The translations under genes were made by a program, and so were the position numbers. Positions 25,046 to 33,430 of a DNA stretch of 64,000 bases are shown here, one piece after another. Each line of letters begins with the position of its first letter. Positions within the stretch are counted from its first letter, which is position 1. Source of the DNA: Candidatus Delongbacteria bacterium (GTDB lineage Bacteria; CAIWAD01). The stretch covers positions 211,481-275,480 of the forward strand of contig JBAYTZ010000006.1 of the NCBI GenBank assembly GCA_041675285.1, in the 5' to 3' direction. The notes under the pieces were generated by a model that saw only the letters and a program-made list of their open reading frames with translations, ran no database searches and was not told the DNA's origin.

Positions 25046-25446
25046 GGCCGCGGTCCCTGGGCTGCGCCGATGGTGTTTAAGAGCTGGATGCCGTCCTTCC
25101 GGACTTCGAGGGCTGTCTCGCTGTTGGGCTCGATCTGGCGCAGGGCGCGGCGCAGCATGACGATGAGGTCCGCCGTGTTCTTGGCAGCGGCTTTCCGGCG
25201 CGCGACCACCTCCTCCTGGCAGGCCAGCACGTCGTAGCTGCCATCGGGCTGGTACCAGCGCAGGGACTCCTCCTCCAGCTGGGCCAGCCGTGTGGCCGCA
25301 GTCGCGTCCCGGGTCTCCAGCTCCTGTAGCAGGCGCACCAGCTCGCTGGCCGTGCCGCCATAGCCGGGATCCAAGAGAACCTGCAGCGTGCGGACTGACT
25401 CGTCCAGGAAGCTGACCTGGCGGCGGAGTTCTTTCAGGTCATCCAC
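25042..25446 (-). CDS. Helical phage protein, unknown
   Basis: The protein has 134 residues from a GTG (MDDLKELRRQVSFLDES), chosen because it overlaps the upstream stop as its neighbours do. Predicted as long helices with coiled-coil spacing (SELVRLLQELETRDATAAT, LIVMLRRALRQIEPN). It may be structural or regulatory; no family recognised. Confidence 0.5.
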   Translation of the reverse strand: MDDLKELRRQVSFLDESVRTLQVLLDPGYGGTASELVRLLQELETRDATAATRLAQLEEESLRWYQPDGSYDVLACQEEVVARRKAAAKNTADLIVMLRRALRQIEPNSETALEVRKDGIQLLNTIGAAQGPRP

Positions 25447-26242
25447 GGTCGGCCTCCTCGTTTGCGTCCAGGCCAATCTCAGGGGCAGGTCCCGGCGGCG
25501 GAGGAGTGAGCTCAAAGGGCGGTGCTTCGATCGGCACCGGCACGATGCCAGCCTTGACCGTGGCCTGCTTCACACGGATCTGCTCGATGCACGTCCAAAT
25601 GCGCGCCAGCTCCGTCTCGCCGGTGGCGTGCATGTCCAGGCCATGGGCCAGGCAGTAGGCGGCCAGCGTGACCATGACGCCGCCGACCTCTTGCGCGGGT
25701 TCGCCTTCGCGCCGGCTGTAGACGTGGTGCACGATGTGGCGGACCCGCGTGGAGTCGTAGTGGCCCGACTGCAGCAGTTCCAGCACCTCTTCCAGCAGGC
25801 GGTCGCCGCGCTCGGTCTTGTCAGCCAGGACGTCGGGGCCGAAGGCTTCCAGGACCCAGGGAAGCACGCGGGCCTGCAGGCTTTCGCCCGGGGTCTGGGC
25901 GGACTCCAGAGCCTTGGCTTGGCCGGCAATCAGCTCGGCCTGGTCGGCCGCCAGATCCTGCAGGCGCTCCCAGGCGTCGAAATGGGCGCGCTGGGACGGG
26001 TTGGCGCTTCGGATCCGCATCATGTTCAGCCAGGCGGAGAAGCGGTCGTCAGGCGTGGCACGCCTGACCAGACTGAGGGCGTCGAAGGACACGCAGCCGG
26101 TCTTGCTGATCAGCCAAGCCGCCTTCTGTCCGTCAAACAGCTCACTTGTGGACTTCACGCGGTAGACAAGGCCGGTGTGGGGCCCGCCGATGACGGGGTG
26201 GTAGTGGACGAGATCGCCGGCGTAGAAGACGGGGTCAGGCAT
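25439..26242 (-). CDS. MazG-like nucleotide pyrophosphohydrolase domain protein
   Basis: The protein has 267 residues. The N-terminal ~60 residues form an SH3-like strand region (FYAGDLVHYHPVIGGPHTGL). The central-to-C-terminal part carries an all-alpha NTP-pyrophosphatase pattern: DRLLEEVLELLQSGHYDS, then EPAQEVGGVMVTLAAYCLAH with conserved Glu residues in E-E-x-x-E and E-x-x-(D). Phage MazG-type enzymes clear non-canonical nucleotides or lower ppGpp-type signals. The tail is Pro-rich. Catalytic spacing is plausible but not checked. Confidence 0.6.
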   Translation of the reverse strand: MPDPVFYAGDLVHYHPVIGGPHTGLVYRVKSTSELFDGQKAAWLISKTGCVSFDALSLVRRATPDDRFSAWLNMMRIRSANPSQRAHFDAWERLQDLAADQAELIAGQAKALESAQTPGESLQARVLPWVLEAFGPDVLADKTERGDRLLEEVLELLQSGHYDSTRVRHIVHHVYSRREGEPAQEVGGVMVTLAAYCLAHGLDMHATGETELARIWTCIEQIRVKQATVKAGIVPVPIEAPPFELTPPPPGPAPEIGLDANEEADRG

Positions 26243-26420
26243 TTTCCTCTCCTTTATGCGCGGCCGCGCCCTTGCTCCGTGCCCGGGCCTTGTGGATGGT
26301 GGCGTCGATGACCGTGGACTCTCCCCAGCGGGACTTCAGCTTGGCGATGGCATTCTCCAGGTCGCCGCGCGTGACGGCGGTACCGCCGACGGTGATGGTC
26401 AAGACGTAGGTGGGCTTCAT
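26235..26420 (-). CDS. Small phage protein, unknown
   Basis: The protein has 61 residues: two strands and a helix (YVLTITVGGTAVTRGDLENA) then a Lys/Arg/Ala-rich tail. It overlaps both neighbours in the operon. No family recognised. Confidence 0.5.
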   Translation of the reverse strand: MKPTYVLTITVGGTAVTRGDLENAIAKLKSRWGESTVIDATIHKARARSKGAAAHKGEENA

Positions 26421-26746
26421 GCGGGGACATCCTTCCTGGCGGGCTTCTCAGGCCTGGGCAGAAACTCGGTTGGCCCATTGTTTGAGTTCGGCATCAGGGG
26501 GAGCCAAATCGCCGGGACTATCAGCTTGTGCCGGCTGTGGCAGCGGCGGTAGTAGTCAGCGGCCTGCGTGCCCAGGATCATCACCCAGGGCATTCCGCTG
26601 ACATGGCCCTTGGCCATGACCTCGCGCCAGTCGGCGCGGTCCAGCCTTGTGGCGTGGCGGTACCGCCGGCTCGTGATGCAGTAGCCGTACGCCAGGGCCT
26701 GCTGCAGGGTCAGGCCTCGGCACGTGGGTAGGCCAGGGTGCTTCAT
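26417..26746 (-). CDS. Small phage protein, unknown
   Basis: The protein has 109 residues, MKHPGLPTCRGLTLQQALA onward, with a YCITSRRYRHATR segment and a Trp-rich centre (PWVMILGTQAADYYRRC). It looks soluble. Overlaps neighbours by 4 nt. No family recognised. Confidence 0.5.
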   Translation of the reverse strand: MKHPGLPTCRGLTLQQALAYGYCITSRRYRHATRLDRADWREVMAKGHVSGMPWVMILGTQAADYYRRCHSRHKLIVPAIWLPLMPNSNNGPTEFLPRPEKPARKDVPA

Positions 26747-27129
26747 GCTTCGTCCTCTGTTTGGAGTTGGGGCTCGCCGGCGAAGCCCGGGCAGCCAAGC
26801 ATGCGCCCGCCGTCAGCCAGGTACACGCACAGCTCGTCCGACGTCACCAGGGCCAGGTCCATCGTGCGGGCGTAGGTCCGCCAGCCAGGCACAGGCTCGA
26901 GCACGCAGCAGTTGCGCGCGGTCAGATGATCCACGCGACGCGGCGGGTTGCTCTCGGACATTGGCCAGCCTGCGAAGCGCACCACGCAGCCGGGTTGGAT
27001 GGCGGGATTGTGCCCGGGCCGGACGGCATCGCGCGATGAGTAGGTATCGCTGCCGGACGCCAGGCGCGGGCTACGGCAAGGGCCGAAGATGCCGCCCCGC
27101 AAGGGGTCGGTGCTGCGCTTGAAAGTCAT
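26743..27129 (-). CDS. Small phage protein, unknown
   Basis: The protein has 128 residues from MTFKRSTDPLRGG, whose ATG overlaps the upstream stop. It is beta-rich with several Cys (RNCCVLEPVPGWRTY, GGRMLGCPGFAG). No recognised domain. Confidence 0.5.
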   Translation of the reverse strand: MTFKRSTDPLRGGIFGPCRSPRLASGSDTYSSRDAVRPGHNPAIQPGCVVRFAGWPMSESNPPRRVDHLTARNCCVLEPVPGWRTYARTMDLALVTSDELCVYLADGGRMLGCPGFAGEPQLQTEDEA

Positions 27130-27548
27130 GGGCGGGCTCCCAGTTTGATCGCGCAAGCGATCAGGATCCGCAGGCACTGGCGCCGGCTGCAGAGTCCGAT
27201 GTGGGCCGCTTCCGGCTCGCAGCGCAGGACCTGGGCCAGCCACCTGTAGGCGTCGTCCCGGGCCTTGTCGCGCTCCTCCTCCGGCGCCTGGCACCAGAGG
27301 AGGTCGAAGACGCGGTGGGCGGCCAAGCGCCAGGGCTTCAGTTCGGGCGGGGTTGGCGCGAACGGAATGGGCTGGCCGTTGGCTTGGGCGCGCAGGTAGC
27401 CCGCGCACTCGGGGTAGCGCGCGCACCCCCAGAACAGACCGTTCCGCGTGAACTTGAGGACCATGGGCTCCAGGCAGCGCGGGCATGCCGGGCGGTTGGT
27501 GATGGGGATACCATGGGCGGCCGCTGCGCTACGCGGTTCCTGGCTCAT
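27126..27548 (-). CDS. Zinc-finger protein (topoisomerase C4-type finger)
   Basis: The protein has 140 residues. The N-terminal region CPRCLEPMVLKFTRNGLFWG then CARYPECAGYL is a four-cysteine topoisomerase-type zinc ribbon. The helical C-terminal half (RVFDLLWCQAPEEERDKARD) matches small phage zinc-finger proteins such as DUF3268. Likely a DNA-binding accessory. It overlaps the next gene by 4 nt. Confidence 0.7.
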   Translation of the reverse strand: MSQEPRSAAAAHGIPITNRPACPRCLEPMVLKFTRNGLFWGCARYPECAGYLRAQANGQPIPFAPTPPELKPWRLAAHRVFDLLWCQAPEEERDKARDDAYRWLAQVLRCEPEAAHIGLCSRRQCLRILIACAIKLGARP

Positions 27549-27551
27549 GGA

Positions 27552-28046
27552 CTAGCTCCTCCTCGGCTGGCCGCCAGAGGCCGGAAGCAGCATGGGCAGG
27601 ATTTCGACCATCGTGCAGGTCTCGTAGGCGCGCCGGATCATGGGCAGGGAGTGCTCGCCCACGGTGCATCCGTCGGGCAGAACCGTGTGCGCCAGGAACT
27701 CTTGCTCGGTGGTGGTGATGCCGGAGTCGACGGCTTCCAGTTTGGCCTTGATGACCAGGGCCAGGGCCCGCCAGCGCTGGCGCGTGGCTTGCTCCCAGGC
27801 CCTTTCGGCGGCCTCCGGATCCCGCTGCTTGCCCCGGGCCGGAGTCCGCGTGTAGGCCGGGTCCTGCTTGCTGGGCAGCGGCAGCACGAAGCGGATGTGC
27901 CGGCCGGCCATGTGGAACTGCACGACGGCATTCTCTTCCCGCCAGCCGTACATGTACTCGCTGGCCCCGTAGCGGGTGAGGATCTGCTCGATCTCGGCCC
28001 GGCTCCGTTCCGCCGGGACCGTGGTGTCAGCCGCAAAGCGCGTCAT
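27552..28046 (-). CDS. Conserved phage protein, unknown function
   Basis: The product has 164 residues. The N-terminal TTVPAERSRAEIEQILTRYG followed by MYGWREENAVVQFHMAGRHI and FVLPLP is a recognisable pattern of a widespread phage hypothetical family. A helical middle has WRALALVIKAKLEAV and a C-terminal segment VEILPMLLPASGG. Role unknown. Confidence 0.6.
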   Translation of the reverse strand: MTRFAADTTVPAERSRAEIEQILTRYGASEYMYGWREENAVVQFHMAGRHIRFVLPLPSKQDPAYTRTPARGKQRDPEAAERAWEQATRQRWRALALVIKAKLEAVDSGITTTEQEFLAHTVLPDGCTVGEHSLPMIRRAYETCTMVEILPMLLPASGGQPRRS

Positions 28047-29473
28047 GCGATGGCCTCCGGCGTGCCCGGGTTCACCATCGTGCCCGGCTTCTTGCCCGGG
28101 GTCGTGGTCAGGCTGGGCCCGGTGACGAAGCTGCAGGCGGCCAGGGCGATGCGCCGGCCTGTCTTGTCGATGAAGGTCAGGCGCCAGAAGTGGCGCGTGT
28201 TGGGGGCCAGGCGCGTGAGCGTGTGCTGGACCAGCCCGCTGGTGAGCACGACGCGCCGAACCGTGGGCATGAAGAGCGCGTTGAGCGCGACCTCCAGCTC
28301 AATGCGCGCCATGCCGTCACGCGGGCGCCAACGCAGGGACACGGCGTCAGGCGACACGTTGTGCTGGCCATCGGGTGGATTGAGCAGGTCCTCCAGCCGG
28401 GGCGCAATGCCCACCACCATGCCCTGGGTTCCGGAGAAGTCCATGTAGCCGGGGGTGATGGAGTCCAGCGTGTACCAGCCGTTGTAGGTCCCGTTCCAGC
28501 CGAAGTTCAAGTGCTTGAACCCATCGCTGCGCCAGCCGTCCAGGTTGAACGCGTGGCCGCCCTGGGCGCCCTGGCCGCGGTGGATAATGGGCCGGCCGGC
28601 CGCCAACTCCTCCTGGATCAGGGCCTCCCATTCCTCCGCCGGCGTGCTGGCGCGCCACACCAAGCGGGCCGCGTCCTGGTAGCGCAGGAAGCTCTTGAGG
28701 GCTGTCACGATGTTGCCCGAAGAGGCCGTGGACGTCCGGGGCCCGTAGTTCATGCGCACGGCCACGCCAGCCATGTAGAGCAGGCGCGCCGCGGCGGACG
28801 TGGCACCGGCGTCCAGCATGGCCTTCCACTCGGGCGCCTCCTCCAGCATGTCCAAGTCGATCGGTCCGTAGACGTCATGGTCGTAGCCCTGGACGTGCTG
28901 GCCACGCCAGGGGTGCTGGTGGAAGTGCAGGACCTGGCCCATGGCCGTGGCCACGCAGCCGGCGTAGGCCCGGCCCCCGGGGCCGGCCGCATCGATGGGG
29001 CAGTCGGCGTTCCAGCCGGCGCCCTGGCCCCAGCGCGCAGAAAGCAGCGGGGCTATCTCTTTGACCGGCTCCTCATCCTGGGCGCGCGCGCTTTCGTCCA
29101 GGAGCTGCATCCAGGCGTCCCGGTTGGGGTTGGCCGCGGCCGCGCGCTCCGGCGGGGCCTGGCGGGTGAGGAGGATCTGCCGGCCCCAGGCCGACACCAG
29201 CTCGGCCAGTCCTGGCGGGGCGTCGGCCATCTCGTGGAAGTCGCCGCGCGTGGTCCAGCCCAGGATGGGCTGCGCCTGCATGTCGCCAGCGACCAGGGCG
29301 ACGCCGGCGCCGTCACTGATAACGAACAGGCCCGGGTAGCCGTCGTCCAGCTCCAGGGCCTCTCGGATGACGACGCCCATGCGGCCGGCGGCGGCGGCCG
29401 GGTCCGACACGCGGCCCAGCCAAGTGCGTGCGGCCTGCAGGGCCATGTCCTGGGTGACAGGTTCAAAGCTCAT
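28043..29473 (-). CDS. C10-family (streptopain-like) cysteine peptidase
   Basis: The protein has 476 residues. The catalytic Cys lies in YAGCVATAMGQVLHFHQHP and the catalytic His in GAQGGHAFNLDGWRSDGF, followed by FNFGW-like KHLNFGWNGTYNGWYTL: the papain-fold C10 pattern. The N-terminal ~140 residues resemble the Spi/propeptide part (GLFVISDGAGVALVAGDMQA), and the last ~110 look like a fibronectin-type beta domain (SLRWRPRDGMARIELEVAL). No signal peptide is visible, unlike secreted streptopain relatives. It sits mid-operon among phage early genes, with 4-nt overlaps on both sides. A cytoplasmic target is inferred. Confidence 0.8.
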   Translation of the reverse strand: MSFEPVTQDMALQAARTWLGRVSDPAAAAGRMGVVIREALELDDGYPGLFVISDGAGVALVAGDMQAQPILGWTTRGDFHEMADAPPGLAELVSAWGRQILLTRQAPPERAAAANPNRDAWMQLLDESARAQDEEPVKEIAPLLSARWGQGAGWNADCPIDAAGPGGRAYAGCVATAMGQVLHFHQHPWRGQHVQGYDHDVYGPIDLDMLEEAPEWKAMLDAGATSAAARLLYMAGVAVRMNYGPRTSTASSGNIVTALKSFLRYQDAARLVWRASTPAEEWEALIQEELAAGRPIIHRGQGAQGGHAFNLDGWRSDGFKHLNFGWNGTYNGWYTLDSITPGYMDFSGTQGMVVGIAPRLEDLLNPPDGQHNVSPDAVSLRWRPRDGMARIELEVALNALFMPTVRRVVLTSGLVQHTLTRLAPNTRHFWRLTFIDKTGRRIALAACSFVTGPSLTTTPGKKPGTMVNPGTPEAIA

Positions 29474-29817
29474 GTGGGATTCCTTTCATCAGGCGTGGGC
29501 GGATTGAAAGAGGCAGCCGTGGCCACAAACCAAGCCGCGCCGTGGGGTGGCGCATCCTCCGGCACAGGTGGCAAAGGGCTGGCGAGAGTGGTCCAGCTAC
29601 GCAAGACAGCTCCCGTGCTGCCGTCCGGCTGTTGCTCTACCACCTGCAGTTCGTTCACGAAGGGGCGGAGGATGTCGACCAAGTCCTCCAGGAGGCGTTC
29701 AGCGTGGTCGCGCCGCAGGCCCTTCAGCCGGCGAACCGGGTGTGGGATTTGCCAGCGGATGACGAGGCAGCAATCGTGGGCGGACGGCTGCGGGTGGGCC
29801 GTTGGCATGTTGGTCAT
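29470..29817 (-). CDS. Small phage protein, unknown
   Basis: The protein has 115 residues from MTNMPTAHPQPSAHD, start chosen for overlap with the upstream stop. It has a helix HAERLLEDLVDILRPFVNEL and a C-terminal Pro-rich segment. No family recognised. Confidence 0.45.
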   Translation of the reverse strand: MTNMPTAHPQPSAHDCCLVIRWQIPHPVRRLKGLRRDHAERLLEDLVDILRPFVNELQVVEQQPDGSTGAVLRSWTTLASPLPPVPEDAPPHGAAWFVATAASFNPPTPDERNPT

Positions 29818-29963
29818 GCAGCCCCCTGCTTGGCCTTCTTGCGGCGGTCTTCGCGCCAGAACCAACCGTCGATTTTGAAACGCCCCGGGCGATACACGTC
29901 ACCGTCGCGGCGCCTCACCGGAGAGGTCTTTCGACGCTCAACCCCATCCCACTTCTTCTTCAT
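29814..29963 (-). CDS. Very small basic phage protein
   Basis: The protein has 49 residues from MKKKWDGVERRKTSPVRRRD, rich in Lys/Arg/Trp and probably nucleic-acid binding. It overlaps the methyltransferase stop and the next gene. No family recognised. Confidence 0.45.
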   Translation of the reverse strand: MKKKWDGVERRKTSPVRRRDGDVYRPGRFKIDGWFWREDRRKKAKQGAA

Positions 29964-30868
29964 GCAGCCTTCACGATCTCGCGCAGCAGGTCCGCGGCCA
30001 CAGGCGGGCACACGGCGTTTCCGAGCAAGTGGATGGCCAGCCGGCGCTGGGCCGGCAGTTGGTAGTCGGAGGGGAAGCCCATGCCCGCGCGGATCTCATC
30101 CGGCGTCAACATGCGCATGCGGTCGTCGTCCACCAGGGCCCAGCGGTCCAGCGTGGTGAGCGTGCCGATAGGCTTGGACAGGCTGCGGCCGGTCTTCCAG
30201 CTCCCGTAGTAGCCCATGAGGAACCGGCGGCCCAGCTCGCGGCGCCCGCGCTCGATGCGCGCCAGAGTGGCAGCGGCCCGGCCGGGGCGGTCCACCAGAT
30301 TCCAGCTGCCGGCGCCAATGTCCACGAAGGACTCGGCCGGGACGTGCTGCCGGGCTGGCAGGTCCAGCTGGAGCGGGCTGCGGCTCCTGGTGGCCACCAA
30401 GAACAGCCGGCGGCGGTGCTGCGGCACGCCGTGGTCGGCGGCGTCCACCAGGTGCGGGGCCAGCGCGTAGCCCAAGGCTTGCAGGGCCTGGCACCAGGCC
30501 GGGAACAGCGCCCAGGCCTGGAACTCCGGCACGTTCTCCACCAGCACGACGGCGGGCCGGTGACACTCCGCGGCGGAGACGACAGCCCAGGCCGATGAGC
30601 GCGCCGCGTCGTGGTGGGGCCGGTCCTTTCCGCGGGCGCGGCTGTGGCCCTGGCAGGCCGGGCTGGCGAGCAGGATGTCGTGGGCCGGCACCTGGGTCCA
30701 ATCCGCCTGGTGGAGGTCCTGACACAGTTGCTGCGTGTCCGGGTGGTTGAGCTGGTGGATGGCGACGGCCGCGGGCCAGTGATTCGCCGCCCACAGCACG
30801 TCGATGCCAGCCAGCTTGGCACCCTGGCTGAAGCCGCCAGCGCCGGCGAAGAGGTCAATGGCGTTCAT
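29960..30868 (-). CDS. DNA (cytosine-5) methyltransferase
   Basis: The protein has 302 residues from MNAIDLFAGAGGFSQG (motif I). Other motifs are the catalytic Cys in ASPACQGHS (motif IV), VVLVENVPEF (VI), HGVPQHRRRLFLVA (VIII), a short target-recognition region and LLGNAVCPPVA (X). No cognate endonuclease gene is adjacent, so this is a solitary phage methyltransferase, probably protecting phage DNA from host restriction. It lies in an operon with 4-nt overlaps. Confidence 0.9.
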   Translation of the reverse strand: MNAIDLFAGAGGFSQGAKLAGIDVLWAANHWPAAVAIHQLNHPDTQQLCQDLHQADWTQVPAHDILLASPACQGHSRARGKDRPHHDAARSSAWAVVSAAECHRPAVVLVENVPEFQAWALFPAWCQALQALGYALAPHLVDAADHGVPQHRRRLFLVATRSRSPLQLDLPARQHVPAESFVDIGAGSWNLVDRPGRAAATLARIERGRRELGRRFLMGYYGSWKTGRSLSKPIGTLTTLDRWALVDDDRMRMLTPDEIRAGMGFPSDYQLPAQRRLAIHLLGNAVCPPVAADLLREIVKAA

Positions 30869-31314
30869 GCCGCGGTCTCCGCGCACGCACTGCAGAGGTC
30901 AGGCTCCACCCACCAGCAGCCACCAGGGCAGGCGCGGTCCTCTGTGCAGCCACAGACGCGGCAGGCCGAGCCCACGTCCCCCAGGGGGTGGCTGGTGCGC
31001 TCCCTGCGCGTCCGGGGCACGCCCTGCCCAGGGTCTTCCAGCCCCAGGTGTTGGGCGCGGAGGACGGCATGGATTTGGCCGGCGATGCGTTTGGCCGCGC
31101 TGACACGCTGCTCGTGGCTGATGGGTCCGTGGGTGTCGATGGCGCACTTGAGCCCGCCGGCGACCAGGCGATCGAGACGCTGGCGGTCCATGGGCCGGCA
31201 GCGCAGCGCCACCAAGGCAGGCAGCTCGCCCCATGGCGTGTCGTGCGGGGCATGCAGGGCGTCCAGGACGGCCGCCAGGGCCTCGTCGGCCGTGAGGAGT
31301 GTGGGCTCAGCCAT
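30865..31314 (-). CDS. Zinc-binding phage protein
   Basis: The protein has 149 residues. The C-terminal cluster CRVCGCTEDRACPGGCWWVE then DLCSAC is a zinc-ribbon pattern common in phage early proteins. The N-terminal part is helical with WGELPALVALRCRPMDRQRL. Function unknown. Its stop overlaps the methyltransferase start. Confidence 0.6.
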   Translation of the reverse strand: MAEPTLLTADEALAAVLDALHAPHDTPWGELPALVALRCRPMDRQRLDRLVAGGLKCAIDTHGPISHEQRVSAAKRIAGQIHAVLRAQHLGLEDPGQGVPRTRRERTSHPLGDVGSACRVCGCTEDRACPGGCWWVEPDLCSACAETAA

Positions 31315-31591
31315 GGAGCAGCTCTTGCTTCAGCCCACCCACCTGGAAGTGCAGGAGAAGGACCTCGCGCGTCAGGTCCCGCTGCAGCTGGTCTCTGCCT
31401 GGATCGTTGCTCGCCATTGCCTGCAGGGTTTGAAGGCGTGACTCCAGGTCGAGCACGCGCTTCTCCAGCTCCTCCACCTGAGGTATGCGCTGGGCCGCTG
31501 GACGTGGGGTCGGGGCGACAGCCTGCCCCAGGACCATTGGGTCCCGGGGCAGGTCGTCAACGGGAAGGAAGGCCGGCCATCCCGCACGCAT
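31307..31591 (-). CDS. Coiled-coil phage protein
   Basis: The protein has 94 residues. A Pro-rich N-terminus precedes heptad-spaced helices (EELEKRVLDLESRLQTLQAM and LTREVLLLHFQVGGLKQEL). It overlaps the downstream gene by 8 nt. No recognised family. Confidence 0.5.
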   Translation of the reverse strand: MRAGWPAFLPVDDLPRDPMVLGQAVAPTPRPAAQRIPQVEELEKRVLDLESRLQTLQAMASNDPGRDQLQRDLTREVLLLHFQVGGLKQELLHG

Positions 31592-31593
31592 GG

Positions 31594-31878
31594 TCAGGAC
31601 TCCTGCGCTTGCAGAAGACGTGTCACCGGGACACCAAAGAACTGGGCCAGCTCGAAGAGGACGCGCAGACTGGGGCTGTGCCCGCTGTCCTTCAGGATGG
31701 ATTGCACACTGCCCACCCCGATGCCGGACAGCTTGGCCGTAGTGCAGATGCCAATTCCCTTCCCCGACTTCGTGGGGAGCTGGTACTCGCTCATCAACTG
31801 GCGCAGGTTGACCCTTACCGAGTGGTGGAGGTCTTGATTGGCCGTGGACATGGTGCGCTTGCGGTACTTCAAAGGCAT
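31594..31878 (-). CDS. XRE-family regulator
   Basis: The product has 94 residues (a start at the internal MSTANQDL is equally possible). The helix-turn-helix is visible as TTAKLSGIGVGSVQSILKDS followed by SPSLRVLFELAQFFGVPV, a Cro/CI-type fold. It is encoded within the early operon, overlapping the HU-like gene by 10 nt, and may control operon timing. Confidence 0.7.
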   Translation of the reverse strand: MPLKYRKRTMSTANQDLHHSVRVNLRQLMSEYQLPTKSGKGIGICTTAKLSGIGVGSVQSILKDSGHSPSLRVLFELAQFFGVPVTRLLQAQES

Positions 31879-32210
31879 TCGTCAGGTCTCCAATTGGGCC
31901 AGGGCCGGCGCTTCTTCTTCAGCGCCTTGATCACCCTGGGGTCGTCAGCGGGAAGAGTGCGCGCCGCCTTGCCTTGGTTCAGCGGCCGACAGCCGTTCCA
32001 GACGATTTCCAGACCATGGGCACCATGCGGCTTGGCCTTCACGCGGCACAACCAGCGGCCCAGGTTGGGCAGTGTCAGGGCCTCGTCTGCATCCAGCTCG
32101 TCCAGCAGCTCGCGGACCACGTCGAAGACGTCGCGGACGGCTCGATCCGCGTCCTTGGCCGTGTAGCCGTGGTAGGCGCGCATGCGGTTGATGACGTCTT
32201 GGGCGACCAT
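31869..32210 (-). CDS. HU/IHF-like DNA-bending protein
   Basis: The protein has 113 residues. The HU pattern includes VINRMRAYHGYTAKDADRAV (first two helices), ALTLPNLGRWLCRVKAKPHG (strand and basic arm start) and a basic C-terminal region with KALKKKRRPW. Likely organises phage DNA for replication, recombination or packaging. It follows the preceding gene by 3 bp. Confidence 0.65.
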   Translation of the reverse strand: MVAQDVINRMRAYHGYTAKDADRAVRDVFDVVRELLDELDADEALTLPNLGRWLCRVKAKPHGAHGLEIVWNGCRPLNQGKAARTLPADDPRVIKALKKKRRPWPNWRPDECL

Positions 32211-32213
32211 GGA

Positions 32214-32909
32214 TCATTCTCCGAAGGGGTCGTCGGGTTCGGGGTCTCCGCCGGCGGGGTCCAGGTTCTCGTCGTCGTCCAGGTCCTCTTCCGGGTCCTC
32301 GTCCACGGTGTCGCCAGGCACCGTAGCGGCGGGCGTGGCCGGTAGGACAACCGGGTCGGCGGGTTCGGCGGGTTTGCTGGGATCCGGGCGCGCACCGGTG
32401 CTGGCGCCCGACTTGATCAGCGACTGGTGGAAGTCGCCGGGGGCTTCGCCCAGGCCGGCCCAGATCAGGGTCACCCGCCCGGTGAGCTCGTCAAAGTCCC
32501 CGCGCCAGGGCAGCTCGCTCATGAACAGCGGCCACCGAGTGCGCATGCCGTTCAGGTCCTCCACGGGCTGGTGCAGCTTCTTCAGCTGGCTCTTCACCAA
32601 AGCAATGGTGGCCTGCAGCTTGACCACGTCGCGCGGCTTCTCGGCGAACTCCAGCTGTGTGCGGGCCTCATCCGCCTCGCGCATGAGACTGCCGAAGAAG
32701 CGCCCCCAGCCGGCGCAGGCAGTGAGTTCCTGCAGCTGGTGCACTTCGAGGGACAGGTGGTCATAGGCCTTGCAGTCGGTGTCCGTCAGCTTGTTGCCCT
32801 TCTCCTTGCCGGCAGGCTTGGGCGCGGGTTCTTGGCTCTGTGTGGTCGGAGTGTCGGGGCTCGGGTGCAGGGGCACCACGTGCTCTTCGCGGGCCTTCCT
32901 CGGTCGCAT
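32214..32909 (-). CDS. Phage protein with acidic tail, unknown
   Basis: The protein has 231 residues from MRPRKAREEHVVP, with GAGGAGG upstream. Basic start, helical centre (RTQLEFAEKPRDVVKLQATI, VKSQLKKLHQPVEDLN), and a long C-terminal tail of Pro and Asp/Glu ending DDPFGE, a style seen in single-strand DNA-binding or replication accessory proteins. No family recognised. Confidence 0.5.
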   Translation of the reverse strand: MRPRKAREEHVVPLHPSPDTPTTQSQEPAPKPAGKEKGNKLTDTDCKAYDHLSLEVHQLQELTACAGWGRFFGSLMREADEARTQLEFAEKPRDVVKLQATIALVKSQLKKLHQPVEDLNGMRTRWPLFMSELPWRGDFDELTGRVTLIWAGLGEAPGDFHQSLIKSGASTGARPDPSKPAEPADPVVLPATPAATVPGDTVDEDPEEDLDDDENLDPAGGDPEPDDPFGE

Positions 32910-32941
32910 GTAGCCTCCTCTTGGCTTGTTGGATTGGTGGA

Positions 32942-33430
32942 TCAAGTGGTCTTGGGCGCACCCAGGCACGCCTGGGTGGCGTTGTCGAGGTGCTGGACGG
33001 CGTCGTCCTGGAGCGAGGCATCCCGTGCGCCGGCCGGATCCATTACGCGGATGAGCTCGCGCGCAGCAGCGATCTCCTGCAGCATGATCATGGCCCGCGC
33101 GATACCGGGGGCCCGGGCTGCCCGTGCGTCCAGGCTGGCCCCTTCGGCCACTCGCTCGGCCAGGACGCTGGACTCCAGCACGCCCATCTCGCCCGTGCCC
33201 TGGATGGCTTCGGCCACCAGCTTCAGGGCAGCCGCGGCCGCCTCAGACGTTTGGGCCGTGGCCTGAGATGCGTCCAGTAGTCCTCTGTTGAGGTTGGCGC
33301 GCCAGGCGGTGCGGTCCTCCTTGACGGCAGCACGGGCCGCGCGGCGGGCCAGGACAGTGGTCAGCGCACCGACGAACAGGGGCGTGAACACGCAGGCAGT
33401 GACGACGGTAGACGTGGAAAGGGTGATCAC
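32942..33430 (-). CDS. Membrane-anchored helical protein
   Basis: The protein has 162 residues from a GTG overlapping the upstream stop. The N-terminal segment TVVTACVFTPLFVGALTTVL is a membrane anchor; the remainder is a long Ala-rich helical region (EAAAAALKLVAEAIQGTG). No family recognised. Confidence 0.5.
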   Translation of the reverse strand: MITLSTSTVVTACVFTPLFVGALTTVLARRAARAAVKEDRTAWRANLNRGLLDASQATAQTSEAAAAALKLVAEAIQGTGEMGVLESSVLAERVAEGASLDARAARAPGIARAMIMLQEIAAARELIRVMDPAGARDASLQDDAVQHLDNATQACLGAPKTT

